From: Pegea sp. RAD2-039
Taxonomy: Eukaryota; Chordata; Thaliacea; Salpida; Salpidae
Reading direction: 5' to 3'
Assembly (NCBI GenBank): GCA_034620365.1
Contig: JAQGEQ010000177.1
Span: forward strand, 1 to 64,000
Length of the DNA: 64,000 nucleotides
The notes under the pieces are model-generated. The model was not told the DNA's origin. It saw nothing but the letters and a program-made list of their open reading frames with translations, and made no database searches. The position numbers and the translations under genes are program-made. This document shows positions 24,904 through 46,109 of this stretch, one piece after another (positions within the stretch are counted from its first letter, which is position 1; every line of letters starts with the position of its first letter).

Positions 24904-27900
24904 TTCTATAATGTTTTTGTGGCGTTTTTTGGGTCGTTTTTAAACCAAGATCACTTTTGAAATATTCAAAAATTATAAAATGGCTGAAAATAAGTATAAT
25001 TTTTAGTTTTAGGGTTAAAAATTGACAATAAAATTTTAAAAAAAATTAAAATATAAAAACAAATTTTTCCTTTTTTTTTTATTTCAAACTGATCTCAACG
25101 ATTTCTTTTTTACAAAATCTCAAACTTTTAATTTTCATCTACCTCTCTGCCCCTTGCTTCTTTCGTCTTGAAAGCTTTTTGGTGTTTCAAGATACGAAAA
25201 GGTTAAACGAGAGATAAACGCAAAAAAATTGAATAAAAAAAAGAAAAAGTTTTTGGATGGTTAGATACATGATGCTGTGAATTTGTTAGTTACATTTTAA
25301 AGATTAGAAAATTAATTGAGATACGTCACATCATCACTATAAAATTATCGCAGATAACCAGATGTTTTATGTATCACATGTTTAAGTGAAACACTAAAGT
25401 AATTCTTAACTAAATTTGTGTTAAATTCTACGTTTTCGTAAATAAACCTTTTGTTTGATAAATGTTCTTTAGTTTTGTGATTAGCTTAATTGACAAGTTA
25501 GTTGAGAAATTTGGGATAATTTGTAAATGATGTTTTTAAAAGAATGTTATTTAGAGTGTAAATACTCAGAAATATCTAAACCATCAAATTACTATTTCAA
25601 GCTACAATCTAATCACTTTTCTTTACTTCATTTTTCAAAAGTTGTTTTTTACAAAATAATATTTATCTATAGATAAACATTAGAAAAAGTTTTAATTTTC
25701 TTCAATTTTTTGGTAAATTTTATTCTAATTATCATTTGACCTTTAAACTAAATTTATTGCTAAATACTCAGGATAGAAATAAAACAGTTTACTTAAATAA
25801 AAGTTAAATTAGAGAAATTTCAATAAGATCTTAGATTACAATCAAGTTTACTAAATTTTGTGAAATAAAAAATATTTTGAAAGGAAAATTTGATAATACT
25901 TCGAATTTCAAACTCTTTCAAGCTTTGTAAAAAGCATCAAAATTATTTGAAGACTTTCCATTGTACGTTTTGCTGTCAATTTTAAGATAAAATCGCTACA
26001 AGTTTCACGGACAAATATATTTTACAATTTATTTTAAATAGTTAAAACCCTTGTAAACTAACTTAACAAAATAGAAACTTAATTCAAAAAATTTTTCTCA
26101 ATTTTTTTTAGACTTTGATACTACAAATGATTTAATAGAAATTTAAACACTCTATATTAAGATCGGCACAAAAATTATTTGAATCTAAAACGTGTTGCTT
26201 AGCAACCACAAATTAAAATTCAAAACCAAAGATGCCAACGTTAACACAAGAAAACAAAAAATTTAATAAAGAAGGAATTAAAAGTCAAAAAAACCATTTT
26301 TTTAGTTTGTAATTCTTTTAAGTTCGACCTTCAACGGTGATTTTACCGAAAAAATTTTCAAATAACGCCAAGATAATGTTTCTAAATTATGTTGGCGGCA
26401 AGAAGTTACGCTTGAATGGTTTCAGTCATGTGATTTCCGGGGAAATAGTTTGTTGTTGTAACAACGAATCAGGGGCTAATAGAATTAATTGAAAGTGACT
26501 GAATTGTTCGATTTAATTTTTGATTTGACTGGTTTAAAACTGAGTATTATTTCGGATAAAAAAATATTATCTAAATTCCTTTTTTTCGTTTAGGGGTTTT
26601 CTTATTTGAACTTAAAAATTATTAAAGTATTATTATTAGGATTATTAAATACTTTCTAAATATAAACTTTATGAAATTGACTAAATAGTTACAAAACTTC
26701 ATAACTACTTTTTTTTAATTTTTACTTAAATTAGGAAACAATTATAATTACTAACAGAAGAGATAAATTTACAAAAATGTCAAAAATAACAAAAAAAAAA
26801 TGATATTTGAGATTTAAAGTTTGAGGTTAACATTAAAATAATTTGATAAAAAAAAAGATATTTTAAAGCCTCAAAATAGAGATAAAATAGAACATTGATT
26901 ATAAGGATAAGCCGTTCGAGATCTTTTTCTAATCTACAAGTGCTGCCTGCATCTATAAAAGTTTATCCTGATCATTTTTATGATAAAAAAGCCTGAAATA
27001 AATTGCTTCAAAAATGATTTACATCAAACAATAAACTACAAATTCTGTCAATCAAACAGAATCTTAAAATAGAAATCACAAAGTACGAAGAATAATAACC
27101 GATATGTCTCAACCAAAAGGATCAAATTTTTGAAACTTTTAAATCGGAAACTACAAGTAAACAAAAGCCCTCTTGTCTAACAACAGTAAAAAACAAGTAA
27201 CAAAACAAACATCCTAATCAAATAAATCTCTTATCCCTAAATCTTCACCACATTAAGTCATAACCACGTGACAATTTAGTAACCAATCAAGTGATCTAAT
27301 GACAAGTTACTTTGTAAGCTGAGGGCACAACATGCTCACTTAAGAAACTAGTCAAGCGAAGAGTTTTTTGCAAAAGAAACTAAACCTCTACTGATGTAGC
27401 CGCATTTTGCTGATGGAGTTAGTTTTATCGAGTCATATTCAAATGTATTAGATAATAAGGAAGTTTTTTGCTGCCTTAATCTGTTAAACCGAAAAGTAAG
27501 ATGCAATTACTGTGTCTTTTATGTCTGTCTCTCAATTCAAACAATTTTTGAGATGCTTTGAAAGGAGCTTCTGAGAGTTTGAAAAAGATTCTAAGGGCTT
27601 AAAAACAAAATTGTTGAAAAAGTTTTCAAATAAAATAAGAAATTTGAAGTTTTCTGTTTATTTTTTTTTCTGGTCTATCAACCAGTTAACAATCAGATAA
27701 GTTAAAACACCTAAACAACAGATAATTAAAAGCTAATCAACAACTAATCAGCCACCAGTCAATCAACAACTAAACAATCAGTATCTAATCAATCAAACAC
27801 CTGACTATTTCATTAAAGAACCAGAGACAGACAAACAAATAAACCATTTAACAACCAACTGACAAGTAAAAGCGAGAAGAAAAACAACCAACAACCAATA

Positions 27901-28368
27901 AAAAATCAGCAAGTAACGAGCCAATAAGAAATCAAAAACAATAACCCAATCTATGAACGAGTAAAAAACCAAACTATAAAAGAACCAACTATCAGCAAAA
28001 AAACAATCTAATCAAGTTCAATTTTTAAATTTATTTCTCGTTACTATCTCAACCACATCACCTAGTAACAGCCTAACCAATAAAGCTTTCATTCATAAAA
28101 CTCCCACCTTATAATCGACAAATCAGTAGCAAAACTTATACATCGGTGATATCTGCTTCTTCTGCCGCCCTAATCACCTTCATTTCCCGCAATGATCTTA
28201 TCAAATGCCCCTTTTTCATCCAACTAACAACTAATTGACAATAACATCTCTTTGACAACCAGCAGCCTCTTATCACTTAGCAGCCGAATCGGTATCGAAG
28301 ACGGCGCCGTATTGACGGCAACTCCGATTTATCGCTGGCGTCATCATCACTGTTTCGAAACGCGTCTA

Positions 28369-28845
28369 GTTGCATAGCAACAGTTGCAAGTATCTTGCTG
28401 TGATTCCAACAACTTACACACTCGTGAAGATTATCACCGTCACGCGCTGATGACGTCATTGGTCATACGGAACTACGCAACGCTGTGCTTTGCATCGTAT
28501 CGCCGGTGACGTCTCTAAGACTTGACGTAATCAATTTAATAGTTCTAAATAATTTGCTCTTAAAAATGGCGTTATTGCCATGGCAACTATCCACAACACC
28601 TACTATAAACAACGGCCGTCTAAATCTCCCCTAGCAACTATCAACTACAGCTTTCTTAGCAACTGTCAATAGTTTAATCATCAACCTAATCACCTTGTGC
28701 AACCGTTGCCTAGCAACGCGATTTTTCTCGCTTTTATTTCATTCAGTTTCAAATTTCTTTTCAAACAATTTTTGGTAAGTTTTTATTTCAGTGAAAACTG
28801 GAACAAACAAATAATCAAGAATCGAAACAAGCGTTGCTTAGCAAC
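28369..28845. promoter_or_regulatory. Cluster of RFX X-box-type palindromes upstream of the UNCX-like gene
   Basis: Four palindromes of the form GTTGCn..nGCAAC lie within 477 bp: GTTGCATAGCAAC at 28369-28381, ATTGCCATGGCAAC at 28574-28587, GTTGCCTAGCAAC at 28705-28717 and GTTGCTTAGCAAC at 28833-28845. Half-sites CTAGCAAC (28631-28638) and CTTAGCAAC (28655-28663) lie between them. The consensus X-box bound by RFX factors is GTNRCC-N(0-3)-RGYAAC. The segment is GC-richer than its flanks and also holds a TGACGTCA. It lies 3.5 kb upstream of the UNCX-like start codon. Confidence 0.5.
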
Positions 28846-31800
28846 GAAATCGCTCGATGTAAAACATGAAATTGGAAACCTTTTGCTTCATGGGAACAAT
28901 ACAAACTTGACCACGACGGTTAGAAGATTTTTGGGGGGCAAGGACCTTGTCAAACCATCAATCAGCAACTAGAAGCGATTGCGGCGACAGAAAGAGAATC
29001 TCCTTGATCTTATCTGCATCTACTGCCGCCTCCATGTCGTCCTTACGAGGAATCTTCATTTGACTGTCGTGTTTAGTGAAGCGAAACGGAGAGTTTGAAA
29101 TTTGTTGTCTGAACTTTTTTTGCTGGGGTTTAAATCGTCCTGAAACTCGACAATTGATTGCTTTTACTAGCTACAAAGAGTTTCTAGGAGTTCAAACCGG
29201 TTGAAGGAATCTTTCAATCTTACAAATTATGTATTTTCAATACTCTTTTTTTGATTGGACGACACTTTGAACGTCAACTCAACCTGGTAATGATCTATTA
29301 AAAAAAAACTCTCTAAACACAAGCTACATATCGTTTTAACTTAAAATTCCTTTAAAAACTGAGATAAATTTAATAAAAACTATTAGCAAGCATCTTTCTA
29401 GTAAGGCTCAATGCAGTTCTTAATTAAGCCAGAAACATTTTTGCATTTAAACAACCTTTAAGGGGGACTTAGTTTATTTCAAAACATTTTCATCATAAAC
29501 TTCTTTCTAATTTTCAAACTATGAAATCGATTATGGGTGAGCTGAAGATGATTAAGATATCTTTGACTTGGTGGTCTGTAATCAAAATGAAATTATTAAT
29601 CTATAAATCTGAAAAAAATCGACTAAAAACAAACTAGTACTATCATCAATAGGTTTAAAATCAAAATGGTAAACACCATAATTAATTTGATATTGATAAA
29701 ATCAAGGTTTTGTTTTAGGGAAATCCCCAATAAGTATTAAATTACTATTTTTGAGTTACAGAAGGTCCTGTGATTACATTGAAACATAACCAGGGTATAT
29801 GGGAGGTTTAAACTTACAAAGTTGTTTAAACTTATGTGCAAACAACGTAGCATATAATACAGAAGAAAAAAATACAAGAAATGTATTGATATTTACTCAA
29901 ATAATTCTTTTTTCATACAGATCTATATAAGTCGTGTTTACGTTTATGAAATTTCTTAATTAAATTCAAATTAGTAAACCAAATATTTTGAAGATCGATT
30001 AAAAATTCAGTATGAGTACTACTTAACAAATTCTCAATAAATCAGACCACCCGAAAAAAAAAACCACAAATTAACATAAAGTATTTCCAAATTTTTTTTC
30101 AAATATCATTAAATAAGAATATTTATTTGTCAAAACATACAAAATTCTTTAGAAAATGGTTAAAACTAGTTGTTTTAGGTTCAATCATTCGTATTAAATA
30201 AAATACTTCAATCAAATTCAAAGTTAGCTTCAAAACTCAATCTGTCATTTTAGAGTATCCGTCAGTCATTGAGAAAATATTTTTGGCTCCACAGATACTC
30301 AGATGTGAGAAGATTACATTTGGTTCTTTTTGCAAGCTTAAATCTCAAAAAGACTTTTGTGTTAGATATCAGATTGATTCCTGCTAAAAATATCAAAATA
30401 ATCTAATCTTCTTTAAAAGGATTGTTAAAAGCTTTCTAATTATGTGAACACTTTTTACTATGATACAAACTAAATATTTGTGAAATATTTTAATGATTTG
30501 TTTTTTAAACTTTTTCATCCTTATTAAAAATAGTTACAATTATCTGTAAGTTTTCTTGCTTTAAAATGTAATTTAAAAAAGTTTAATTTTTTAGATATTA
30601 ATATCCCGTTTTATATGATTACTTAGAAAGTAGAACTTAGTTATCATTAGCTCATTTAAAACTCTTGATTTTAAGGATTAGAAATAATTCTTGATTACTT
30701 AGTTGAACTACCAGTTTTTAAAGATTTTCAAAAAATAATTTCTTCTTTTCTATTTTATTATTCATTCTAATTTCAAGTTCTAATTTTTTAAACAAATTGA
30801 ATTATTGATTTTTATTAATTTTATATCTTTAATATTCAATTAAATAATTTTAAGCTATTTAGTTTATTAATCAGTTTGCAATAAAAAAATGAGTTTAAAT
30901 TTATAGAATTTAAAATTATTTGAAAATATTCGATTTAGTAAACTTATTTGGTTTAGTGCTAAAAATTCAGAATTTAACAGAAAAAAAATAAACGCAATAT
31001 CTTAAAACTTATGTAAATATTTAAAGAAAACATTAGATTAACACAACAAAATATATAAGTGTGGTAAACACAGTAAGTTAAATTTGGATTTAAATCTTGT
31101 ACATTTTTTTTGCAGACATTCTTATAATTGATCTGATAGAGAACTCATTACACGGTCAATTATAACGGCTAAAGTAAATTATACGCCTGTATGGCTACTA
31201 AATGCTTTAAGAATAAAATGTATGTAGAAAACAACACAAAATTAAAAGATTTTTCAAAAGTCTACTATAACATTATTCATCTGCATTTAAGATAAATTCG
31301 TTTTTATCTATTTACAATCAATTTTTTTTAATTTTTAAGGTCACAGATAAAATGTTTTGTGTAGAATCACTGGTTGTAGACTGAAACGGTAATCACCATA
31401 AAATTATATCTTATATTATGATTGTTGTCAATAATTATTATTTTATAAATTTCTTTCTTGTTTAATAAAAAACCTTTCACAATTTTAGTTAGTTGTCTTT
31501 TAATATATCAGTTATTTTTGGCAATCTTTTAAATCTTATCTATTGAAAAATAAACTGTAGTATCATTGAATATTGTGGAATTTTCAATTTTATGGTAGTC
31601 AAAATAATTTGCTAAAGTGGTCAGTTTCTTGATTGAGTTTTCAGCTATAAAATTAATGGCTACAAAAAGGTTTAAAATAAAAAAATGATTTGTTCAACTT
31701 TAAATAAAAGTAACATTTCTTTTTATAAAATTCATTTCATAAAATTACTTATTTTTATAAATAGATTAAAATGATTTCCTTGTTATAGTTTATTATGATT

Positions 31801-34800
31801 ACCATCAAACTTAAACATAGAAAATATGTTAGCTCATATTCAAGATATAGACAATTGTTTAATGTATTACTAAAAATATTTACTCTTAGAATAACGAAAA
31901 TAAATCTTGTATAATTTTTTTTAGCTTTGCTATTTCAGTATCGATCTGTTGTATTTCATGTAAATATTTATAAACATTAAGAAACTTAGAAATAATTTTA
32001 TTGTTTTACTAATAATTTTACAAAATATCAATAAAATACTTCAAAATTTACATCTTTTGTGGGAAGTTAATATTCCTGAAAAAAGCTTCTAATTTGTTAG
32101 AATTCTATGAAATTGATGTTAAAACATATATTTAAGTTTTACTTATAATCCTTAAATTAGATTAGCTAATTTGTTACTTTTATATCAAGTCATAACTTTC
32201 TTCAAGAATTTTTTATAAAATAAATAAATTGAGATAATTTTAAAAAAGATTCTTCTTTAAAAATCAAAAAATATTTTTTTTAATAATTTTATAATTCACT
32301 AGTTAAAACTCAAAAAAAATGTTTAAGAGTTTCTGAGGCCTAAAATATTTGTAACCCATTTTGGCCAGAAACACTGACTTTTTATTAAGTATTTTTATGA
32401 TTCTAATCTAGAAAATAATAATTTCTTTAAAAAACATTAACATTCACTTTTATATACAAAGTAATCTATTTATTGAAAGCTGTTTAATAATCGCATAATT
32501 GAATTTAAATAAAACCTCTGAAACGCGACAATTATATTTTCAAAAACTACTTAATTCTCGTTCACTCATAATTTTTTGATATTTTAAAAATAAATTTTTG
32601 ATGTATCAAGTGTGGCGGTGAGCGCTTGGTACAAATTTATCTTGCTTCAACACAACCTTTCATTCTGTATATATTTTCTTTATTATTTGATCAGTTCAAC
32701 TTTACTTAAAGTTATCGTCATACATAAAATTTTGACAACGGTTCATTACAAAATAATCGATATTAAAAGAAATTATTCAATTGTAATTAAAACTTGTGCT
32801 TATGATAAATTAAGGTAAATATTTTAATGATTTTATTAATCTAATGAAAAATAGTGACTATTTTTTTAAGCAAACATAATTGTTGTTACTAAAACTTTTA
32901 ATAATAGAAGCATGTTTAACAACAAATTCGATTAAGTCGCCAACATTTTCTTGTTGGAGTTTTTAAGTACAAAATACTTATGATTGATGGCTTATAAGTA
33001 AAGAGGTAATTATAAGACAGAAAATAGTTTTAGTGAGTTAATTATTTGAAAGAACGAAACAGGCACATTATGAAACTGTCGGCGTATTATTAGTAATTAC
33101 TTAACAACTTTATGCTAGTTGAAAGGTTATTTCAGTTAAAACGAAACAAAACGTTTGAATGTAAATAAGAGTTTTTACAAATAACTAAATCTATAGGATT
33201 ATTTCAAATGATTTCGATTTTTTGGTTGAAAAAATTCTTTTTTTATAGATTGTTGAATATATTTTTGATGATTTATTGGTGAAAGCTACTGACATGGAGT
33301 TACTATCCATATAATCTGCAAATTATTTACATAATAATTTAATTATTTTCAGTTAATGAATTTATCCGAATGACTTTTCATCAAATTTATATTCAATATT
33401 TTGCACTCTACTTTTTAGGCTAAAATAGAAGGCATAAACTGAAGTTTACTTCCAAATATTTACAGTTAAATATTTTATAAACGCGATGCTGCTAACTATG
33501 ATTGTCTAATAGTTCTTTAAACCCATTAACAAATGAATCATTTAGATTTGTTAACAAATTATATTCAAATGTAATTGCTATCTCATTACTTAAGATTATT
33601 AAAATATGATTTAAGCTTCTAATTTATATGTTTGTTTATAACTTTAGTAGTTAATGGATCATCAGTCTGGCAGATACAAGAACAATTGGAATTGTTTCAA
33701 GGTGATGTTAGAAGACTAATATCAATCTTTCAATGATATTGATGCATTATGATGAACAAGATGAAGTATATAATCGTTAGTAAAACTTTGTTAGCTTTCT
33801 TGAAAAGTATATATTTTTAAGTGTTGAAAAAAAGCTTTGTAATAGCAACGAATGTCAAATCAAAATTTTGGAATATTCTAATATCTTTAAAACTGTGCAA
33901 ATAATTCTATTTCAGTTCTATACCACGAAATTGTATTTTATTAAACCAAGTTTTCATTAATTTAAATCTTCCATTTTTAAACATCAATCATTTAACCTAA
34001 TATATCCTTTTTACAATTTTGTTGTTAAGTATTTATAAGTTAATATCCAACAGACAATTTGTTTTTATAAAGAACTTAACTGAAATGTAGTTTAACTAAC
34101 AAGTTACTATTACAAGTTAGTTAATCTAAATTCATATTTCTATTTTTAAAACAGAATTATAACTTTATAATATTTGAAGCTGATACTACCGGAGAATTGA
34201 AGCGCAAAATTTACATTTTTATAGTTGAAAATTCACTACTTAAAGTTTATACAAAAATCTTGTTAAGTAGTAAAAATGAAAAAAATCTTTTAACAGAAAT
34301 GAAAAATATCTTAAAAGGTTTTTTTTTCAATGTTTTTCCAATTAATTAAAAAAAATGTTGATAGATTTCTTGAAAACATAATAGATTTATATCTGAAAAT
34401 CAAATTTGAGAAAAGGCTGCCAGCAAATTCTGTTAGTAATTAATTGCTACATTTTGAAACAATTACACGCTACTAATCTTAACAAGTTTTTTTAAATATC
34501 TAATTGAACAAATTCTGTTGTAATTGACAATTTACTAATGTAAATTTAAATATAAGTCAAGTGAAAGTTTCTAATTCAAGCTGTTTACATTTACAAACTT
34601 TCCTACTTTCCAAAAAACATTTTGGATACTTTGAACATTCAACATTTTTCACAATATTTAATTTACTGTAGAATATATTTTATATGTAATAAAATTTATT
34701 TTGTTTTTTGAAGAATTTTTCAGAAAAGGTTTAGGAGAAAATTTTTAATTTTATTTAAATTAATTATTACAATATAAAAGTCAATCCATTTTATATTGGT

Positions 34801-36468
34801 AAATTTTTAAATCCATTTAAAATGCAATTGAAACATTTGAAACAGAATAATTTTCAATTTGTTCAAACTTAAACTAAGTATCATAAAACTATAACGATGA
34901 AACGATGACTTCGAAATTTTGATTCAAAATCAAAAATCAGTTTCGCTGTTGTCAGGCGTTGTTTAAACGGATTTTAAAAACCGTTTAATTGAAAGTCAAA
35001 TCTAAATTTAAAATCTTTAAATTTATTTGTTGTAAAGCTTTTCTTAAAAAATTAAGTTTAGAAATTAAAATCAAAAGTTCCAAATATGGTTCTATATTTT
35101 GTTTAAACAAATTCCTATTTATTTTTCAAACTATCAAATGTCTAAATACTCATTCTTGAAAAAAACACTCTTTAATGAATCATACGATAATCTTCAATCA
35201 TATATTTTCAGCTATTTGTAAAGTTTTAAAGAGAAATTGAAGTCATTTAATAGCACGTAAGCAAAATTTTTAAAATTTTAAAGATTAATTTAATCTGGAT
35301 ACCTTCAAATAATTAATTCAGGAAATTTTTGTAATTAATAAAAGTTTTTAAAACTGTTTCTCAAATCATTCCTTTCTGCTTTGTTAATTTTCTGAAAAAT
35401 CCTGAATGTTTTGAATAAGGAAATATCTCATATTTTCATAGGCATTAAGCTTCTTAAAGTTTATTATCGATTAGTCAGGAGTCGATATACGTCAGTTATA
35501 AAAAACACTTTTAATTAGTAAATTGTCTTATTTCTAAAGAGCATTAATCATAAAATACAATTGTTCAAAATTATCATTCAAAACTTGAATAAATTTCAAT
35601 TTAAAAATTTTATTTTTGATTTTGCTTCTTAAATGTTAATAGAAAATTACTAAAACTAAAAAAGTAATCATTTATTTTTTAATTATTTAATGAACAATAT
35701 ACAATGTTAGATTTCTAAAAAAATAATCATATAATGATCATTATAAACTAATTGTTGCTTCGTTATAAAATTTCGATTAAAACACATAAATTTTTTTGTA
35801 AAAAAAAGTTTTATCCAGTTATTTTAAAGAATTAGTGATTTTAATCTTATTATAAATAATTATATTTATATCATTTTCGTCGTTAAAATAATTTTTATTT
35901 TTGTTGAACGGTTTATTAGAAATTATAAAGATATTTTTATATAAAGTTTTTAGAAATAATTTACATTTGTTGACAAACTGAATTGACAGTTTTCTAGTTT
36001 TGTAACAACTTTATTGGTAATCAAATAGTATAGATTTAAATAAACTAAATTGAACAAAAAGGGAGATTTGCTTTTACAAATTAAATCACAACTAGCTATA
36101 ATAATTTAATTTTAAATTTCGTTTGTAAACTTAAACACAGAATAATTTTGTTAAAAACTATAAATAAACTTTCTTAATAGTTAAGCTTGTTTGTGAAAAT
36201 GTTTTTTGTTTCATTGAAATTATATTTGATAAATGAGAGACAATAAACCAGAGAATGATAATCGGCCAGCAAAACAACTTTAATATCACGTGGCGAACCA
36301 ACAGTTTTTTTAAAGAGTAACAACGCTTTGGAATCTTCTTCCCGACTCTACTACTACATGAGATTTTATAACCTCTTAAAAGCTATGCTAAAGGATCATG
36401 ACTTGAGTAATTTGTTGACAAATGCTACAAGTTGCTCTATTTTCTTCACATATTCTGACGTTTTGTAT

Positions 36469-36620
36469 TTTGATTCATAACTTATATTTAACTTATACCT
36501 CTGCAGTCTTTCCATTGCTTTTATATTAATAATGACAAACTGTATTATATAAGACTTTGTTGTGTTTTTTCTATTCATGTTATTGTTTTTATTCGCTATA
36601 AGAATTAGATAATTTGTCAT
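36469..36620 (-). repeat. Dispersed repeat, copy 1
   Basis: About 150 bp, from TTTGATTCATAAC to AATTTGTCAT, closely matches 51207-51354 in the same orientation (roughly 80% by eye, including the shared CTGCAGTCTTTCCATT). On the minus strand both copies keep an open frame that translates similarly (TNYLI.IANKNN, then QFVIINI, then MERLQ.Y), so the family may derive from a coding element. The family is not recognised. Confidence 0.6.
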
Positions 36621-39262
36621 GTGCAACCATGCGTTAAGAGTTAAGATGCAAGCTATAAGAGATATATTATTATCATCAACAAGAATTAAAAAAACAACAA
36701 CTAATTTTTAAAATAAAAATAACCAACTTTATTATTATTCTTAAGTTACCGAGTCTTCACTTTAAAACGTTTAAAAAATTAACTTCTTAGTATTTGTATA
36801 ATTCGACAACAGTATCTACTACTTTTTTATGTACAAGCTTTTTACTGTTACCCTATTGATAATATCTTATACTCATAATAATCAAATGGTTTGGTTCACA
36901 CTTTCTTTTATTTATTTATTAACTGAATTGCTATTTATATTTTCAATCTCATAAGATTCTTTTTAGTGTATATAAAAAGATAACACTTCAGGTTTATTAT
37001 CTTATAAATACAATATGTAGTCTATAAGCTTTTTTAAATCTTTTTGTTTTTCATTTGAATACAAAGAGAAATTAAGTAATTATTATTAAACGAATTCAAA
37101 GTTATTTTTATACTAATTTTAAAAATGAAATTTGTAAATTAAAAAGTGTTATCTTTAAATATTCGGTATTTAAAAAAGCTGGTAAAAATATGTAGTGAAA
37201 TCAATGAATTAATTAATAGTTAAAAAAAGTTGATAAAATTTAATAATGGGAAAATTTGTGAAACATTAGTTCGTTATTTGAGCTTCTACTTATTTTATTA
37301 GATTGAAATTATATCTTCAAATACCTTGTATCTTACTTCAGGAATTTTCTCACCCTTTTCTATAGCTTTTTCTCTTGTAAAATACTGTTGTAGTTATTGC
37401 TTTCAAGTCGTCTAATTAGTGTTAAGCACGTTGGTAGGTATTAACTTGTACAGATGATGAAATAACTTCACTTTTTATCAAAACCTTGATGACAATTTTA
37501 TCTTTTAAGTTTTATTCGGTCAATTTGAACATGGAGGCAAATATTCAAGTTTATAAACATTAAAAACACCAATTTCAAATGTTATAACATATATTTTGAA
37601 ATAATCTTTTAAAAGACATACAAAACGAGATGAGGCACATAACTTTTTAGTGGATATCTATCTACACTCCACAGTTTTTCTAATCTGTCTGTATTAATCT
37701 TAAATTGTAGTATCTAAGACCTTCCAATTATCTCTTCACTCATAATACTTGGTTTTTGTTCGCTAAAAGAGCTGTTGAATTTGTAACTCGCAGCAAAAAG
37801 AAGCTGGTTTTAAACTTTGTAATAGCATTTTTTAAATACAATTATTTAATTAAAACTATAATTACTTACAAATATATTTGCATTTGACTATGCTTATGTA
37901 CAAATATCATTAGAATATAATGCTTCCGATAAAATATAAGTTTTATTAAAAATGTGCTACATAAACTCGTTTCTTCGCCGATAAATAGGTGGAAAGTTAG
38001 ATTACGACTAATCGTGGATTTCCTGACGTAATATCATATCTTAAGTTTGTGACTACTCATTAAATAATTTTATATTTCTTCAATAAAACTGCTTCAACTA
38101 CTTTTTCAGTAACTTAGAATGCCCTCAAAACTAAATTTTATTCCTTTTGTATTTACTCACATTTGCTGTTTCATTAATTAAGCAAGTTTATATTACTTAA
38201 TGATTTAATAAACCTAAATTTACTTTTTATTTAATTAAAAAAAGTTATTTCATCATTTTCTTATTCTAATGTAGTCTTCAATTTAAATTTCTTGATTTGA
38301 TTTCATCATTGTTGCCAATAAGATTTTTTCTCCAATCGTTTTTCCCGCCACTAAAGTTTTCGTCGGCTAATTTTGTTGTTAACTTAAAGATTTCAACTTT
38401 ACTTAACAATGTTATTATTTTTTTGTTTTTTTAAAGGCTGTAGAAAATTATTATTTTTTTGTTTACATAAGTGTATGGTTTTATATATTTTTTCTTTTGT
38501 TTGCATTATATTATTTATATATAAAATTTGTTTGTATGTTTGTGATTCAATATTTTTTCATCTTGTAAAAAAAAGATTATTTGAAGTTTTTGTAGCAATT
38601 TGAACATTTCTTTTATATTTTACATTTAAATACAATTTATTATCATTTTATTTTTAAAGCTTTTGAAATTTTTTTAAAACAAATTTTGTAATTTTTTTGT
38701 TATTGTCGTTTACCTGAATAATTCCAGCTTTCTTGTCCACCACTAGTCAATTAAAAATAAATCAATAATCAAATAATTTTAATAAATATCTATTTTAGGA
38801 TTTGAATTATTTTTCTGTTTGAATTTAATATATTTTATAGATTAGTAGGTAACTTAGGTTTATACAAATTTAATTTGCTGATTCAAATTTTTTGTTCAAT
38901 GTATTGATATTGTTATTTATTTTTATTATAATTATTTTTATATAATTTTAGCATAATTTGTGACTTTTTTAGTATTTTACAAATTGTTAACAATTTTATT
39001 TAATATTTGAAAAATCGATTTGACTTTTAATATATATTTATAAGAAGTTAATAGTATAATGATAATCATCTAGAAACAAAAAATGTTGGCAAAAATAAAA
39101 TAAATAATAGTGATATGTAAAAACAACCAAGAAGTTATGATATAAAATATTTGGAATAAAATATAATTACAAAGAAAATTTATGATTTATTTTATTGCAG
39201 ACTTGTGACATAAAAGTACTTTTCAAATTATTTTGATTCTAATTAAAGAATTGAATTTTGTG

Positions 39263-46040
<6,778 letters not shown>

Positions 46041-46083
46041 ACAAAACACGTTTTATTGCGATTTATTTGCATAAAGTTGTTTC

Positions 46084-46089
46084 AATAAA
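46084..46089 (+). other. Likely poly(A) signal of SMC3
   Basis: AATAAA lies 44 nt after the SMC3 stop codon and 21 nt before the stop codon of the opposing gene on the other strand. The two transcripts therefore have very short or overlapping 3' untranslated regions. Confidence 0.6.
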
Positions 46090-46109
46090 TTTGTAAAAAA
46101 AAAACTTTT

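Larger units (their letters stand above)
24904..39262. other. 14-kb gene-poor AT-rich region between the UNCX-like gene and SMC3
   Basis: The two genes diverge from this interval. No convincing exon was found on either strand; the short open frames are chance stops-free stretches in AT-rich DNA. Exceptions to the plain texture are an X-box GTTGCTTAGCAAC at 26194-26206, a GC-richer segment at about 28140-29060 with an X-box cluster, and one copy of a dispersed repeat at 36469-36620. A pyrimidine-tract AG at 39199-39200 lies 62 nt before the SMC3 start codon. Confidence 0.55.

Noticed and set aside
28277..28459. Minus-strand 60-codon frame in the GC-richer segment upstream of the UNCX-like gene
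   Set aside because: It overlaps the X-box cluster, shows no domain and has no flanking exons; regulatory DNA is a better explanation.
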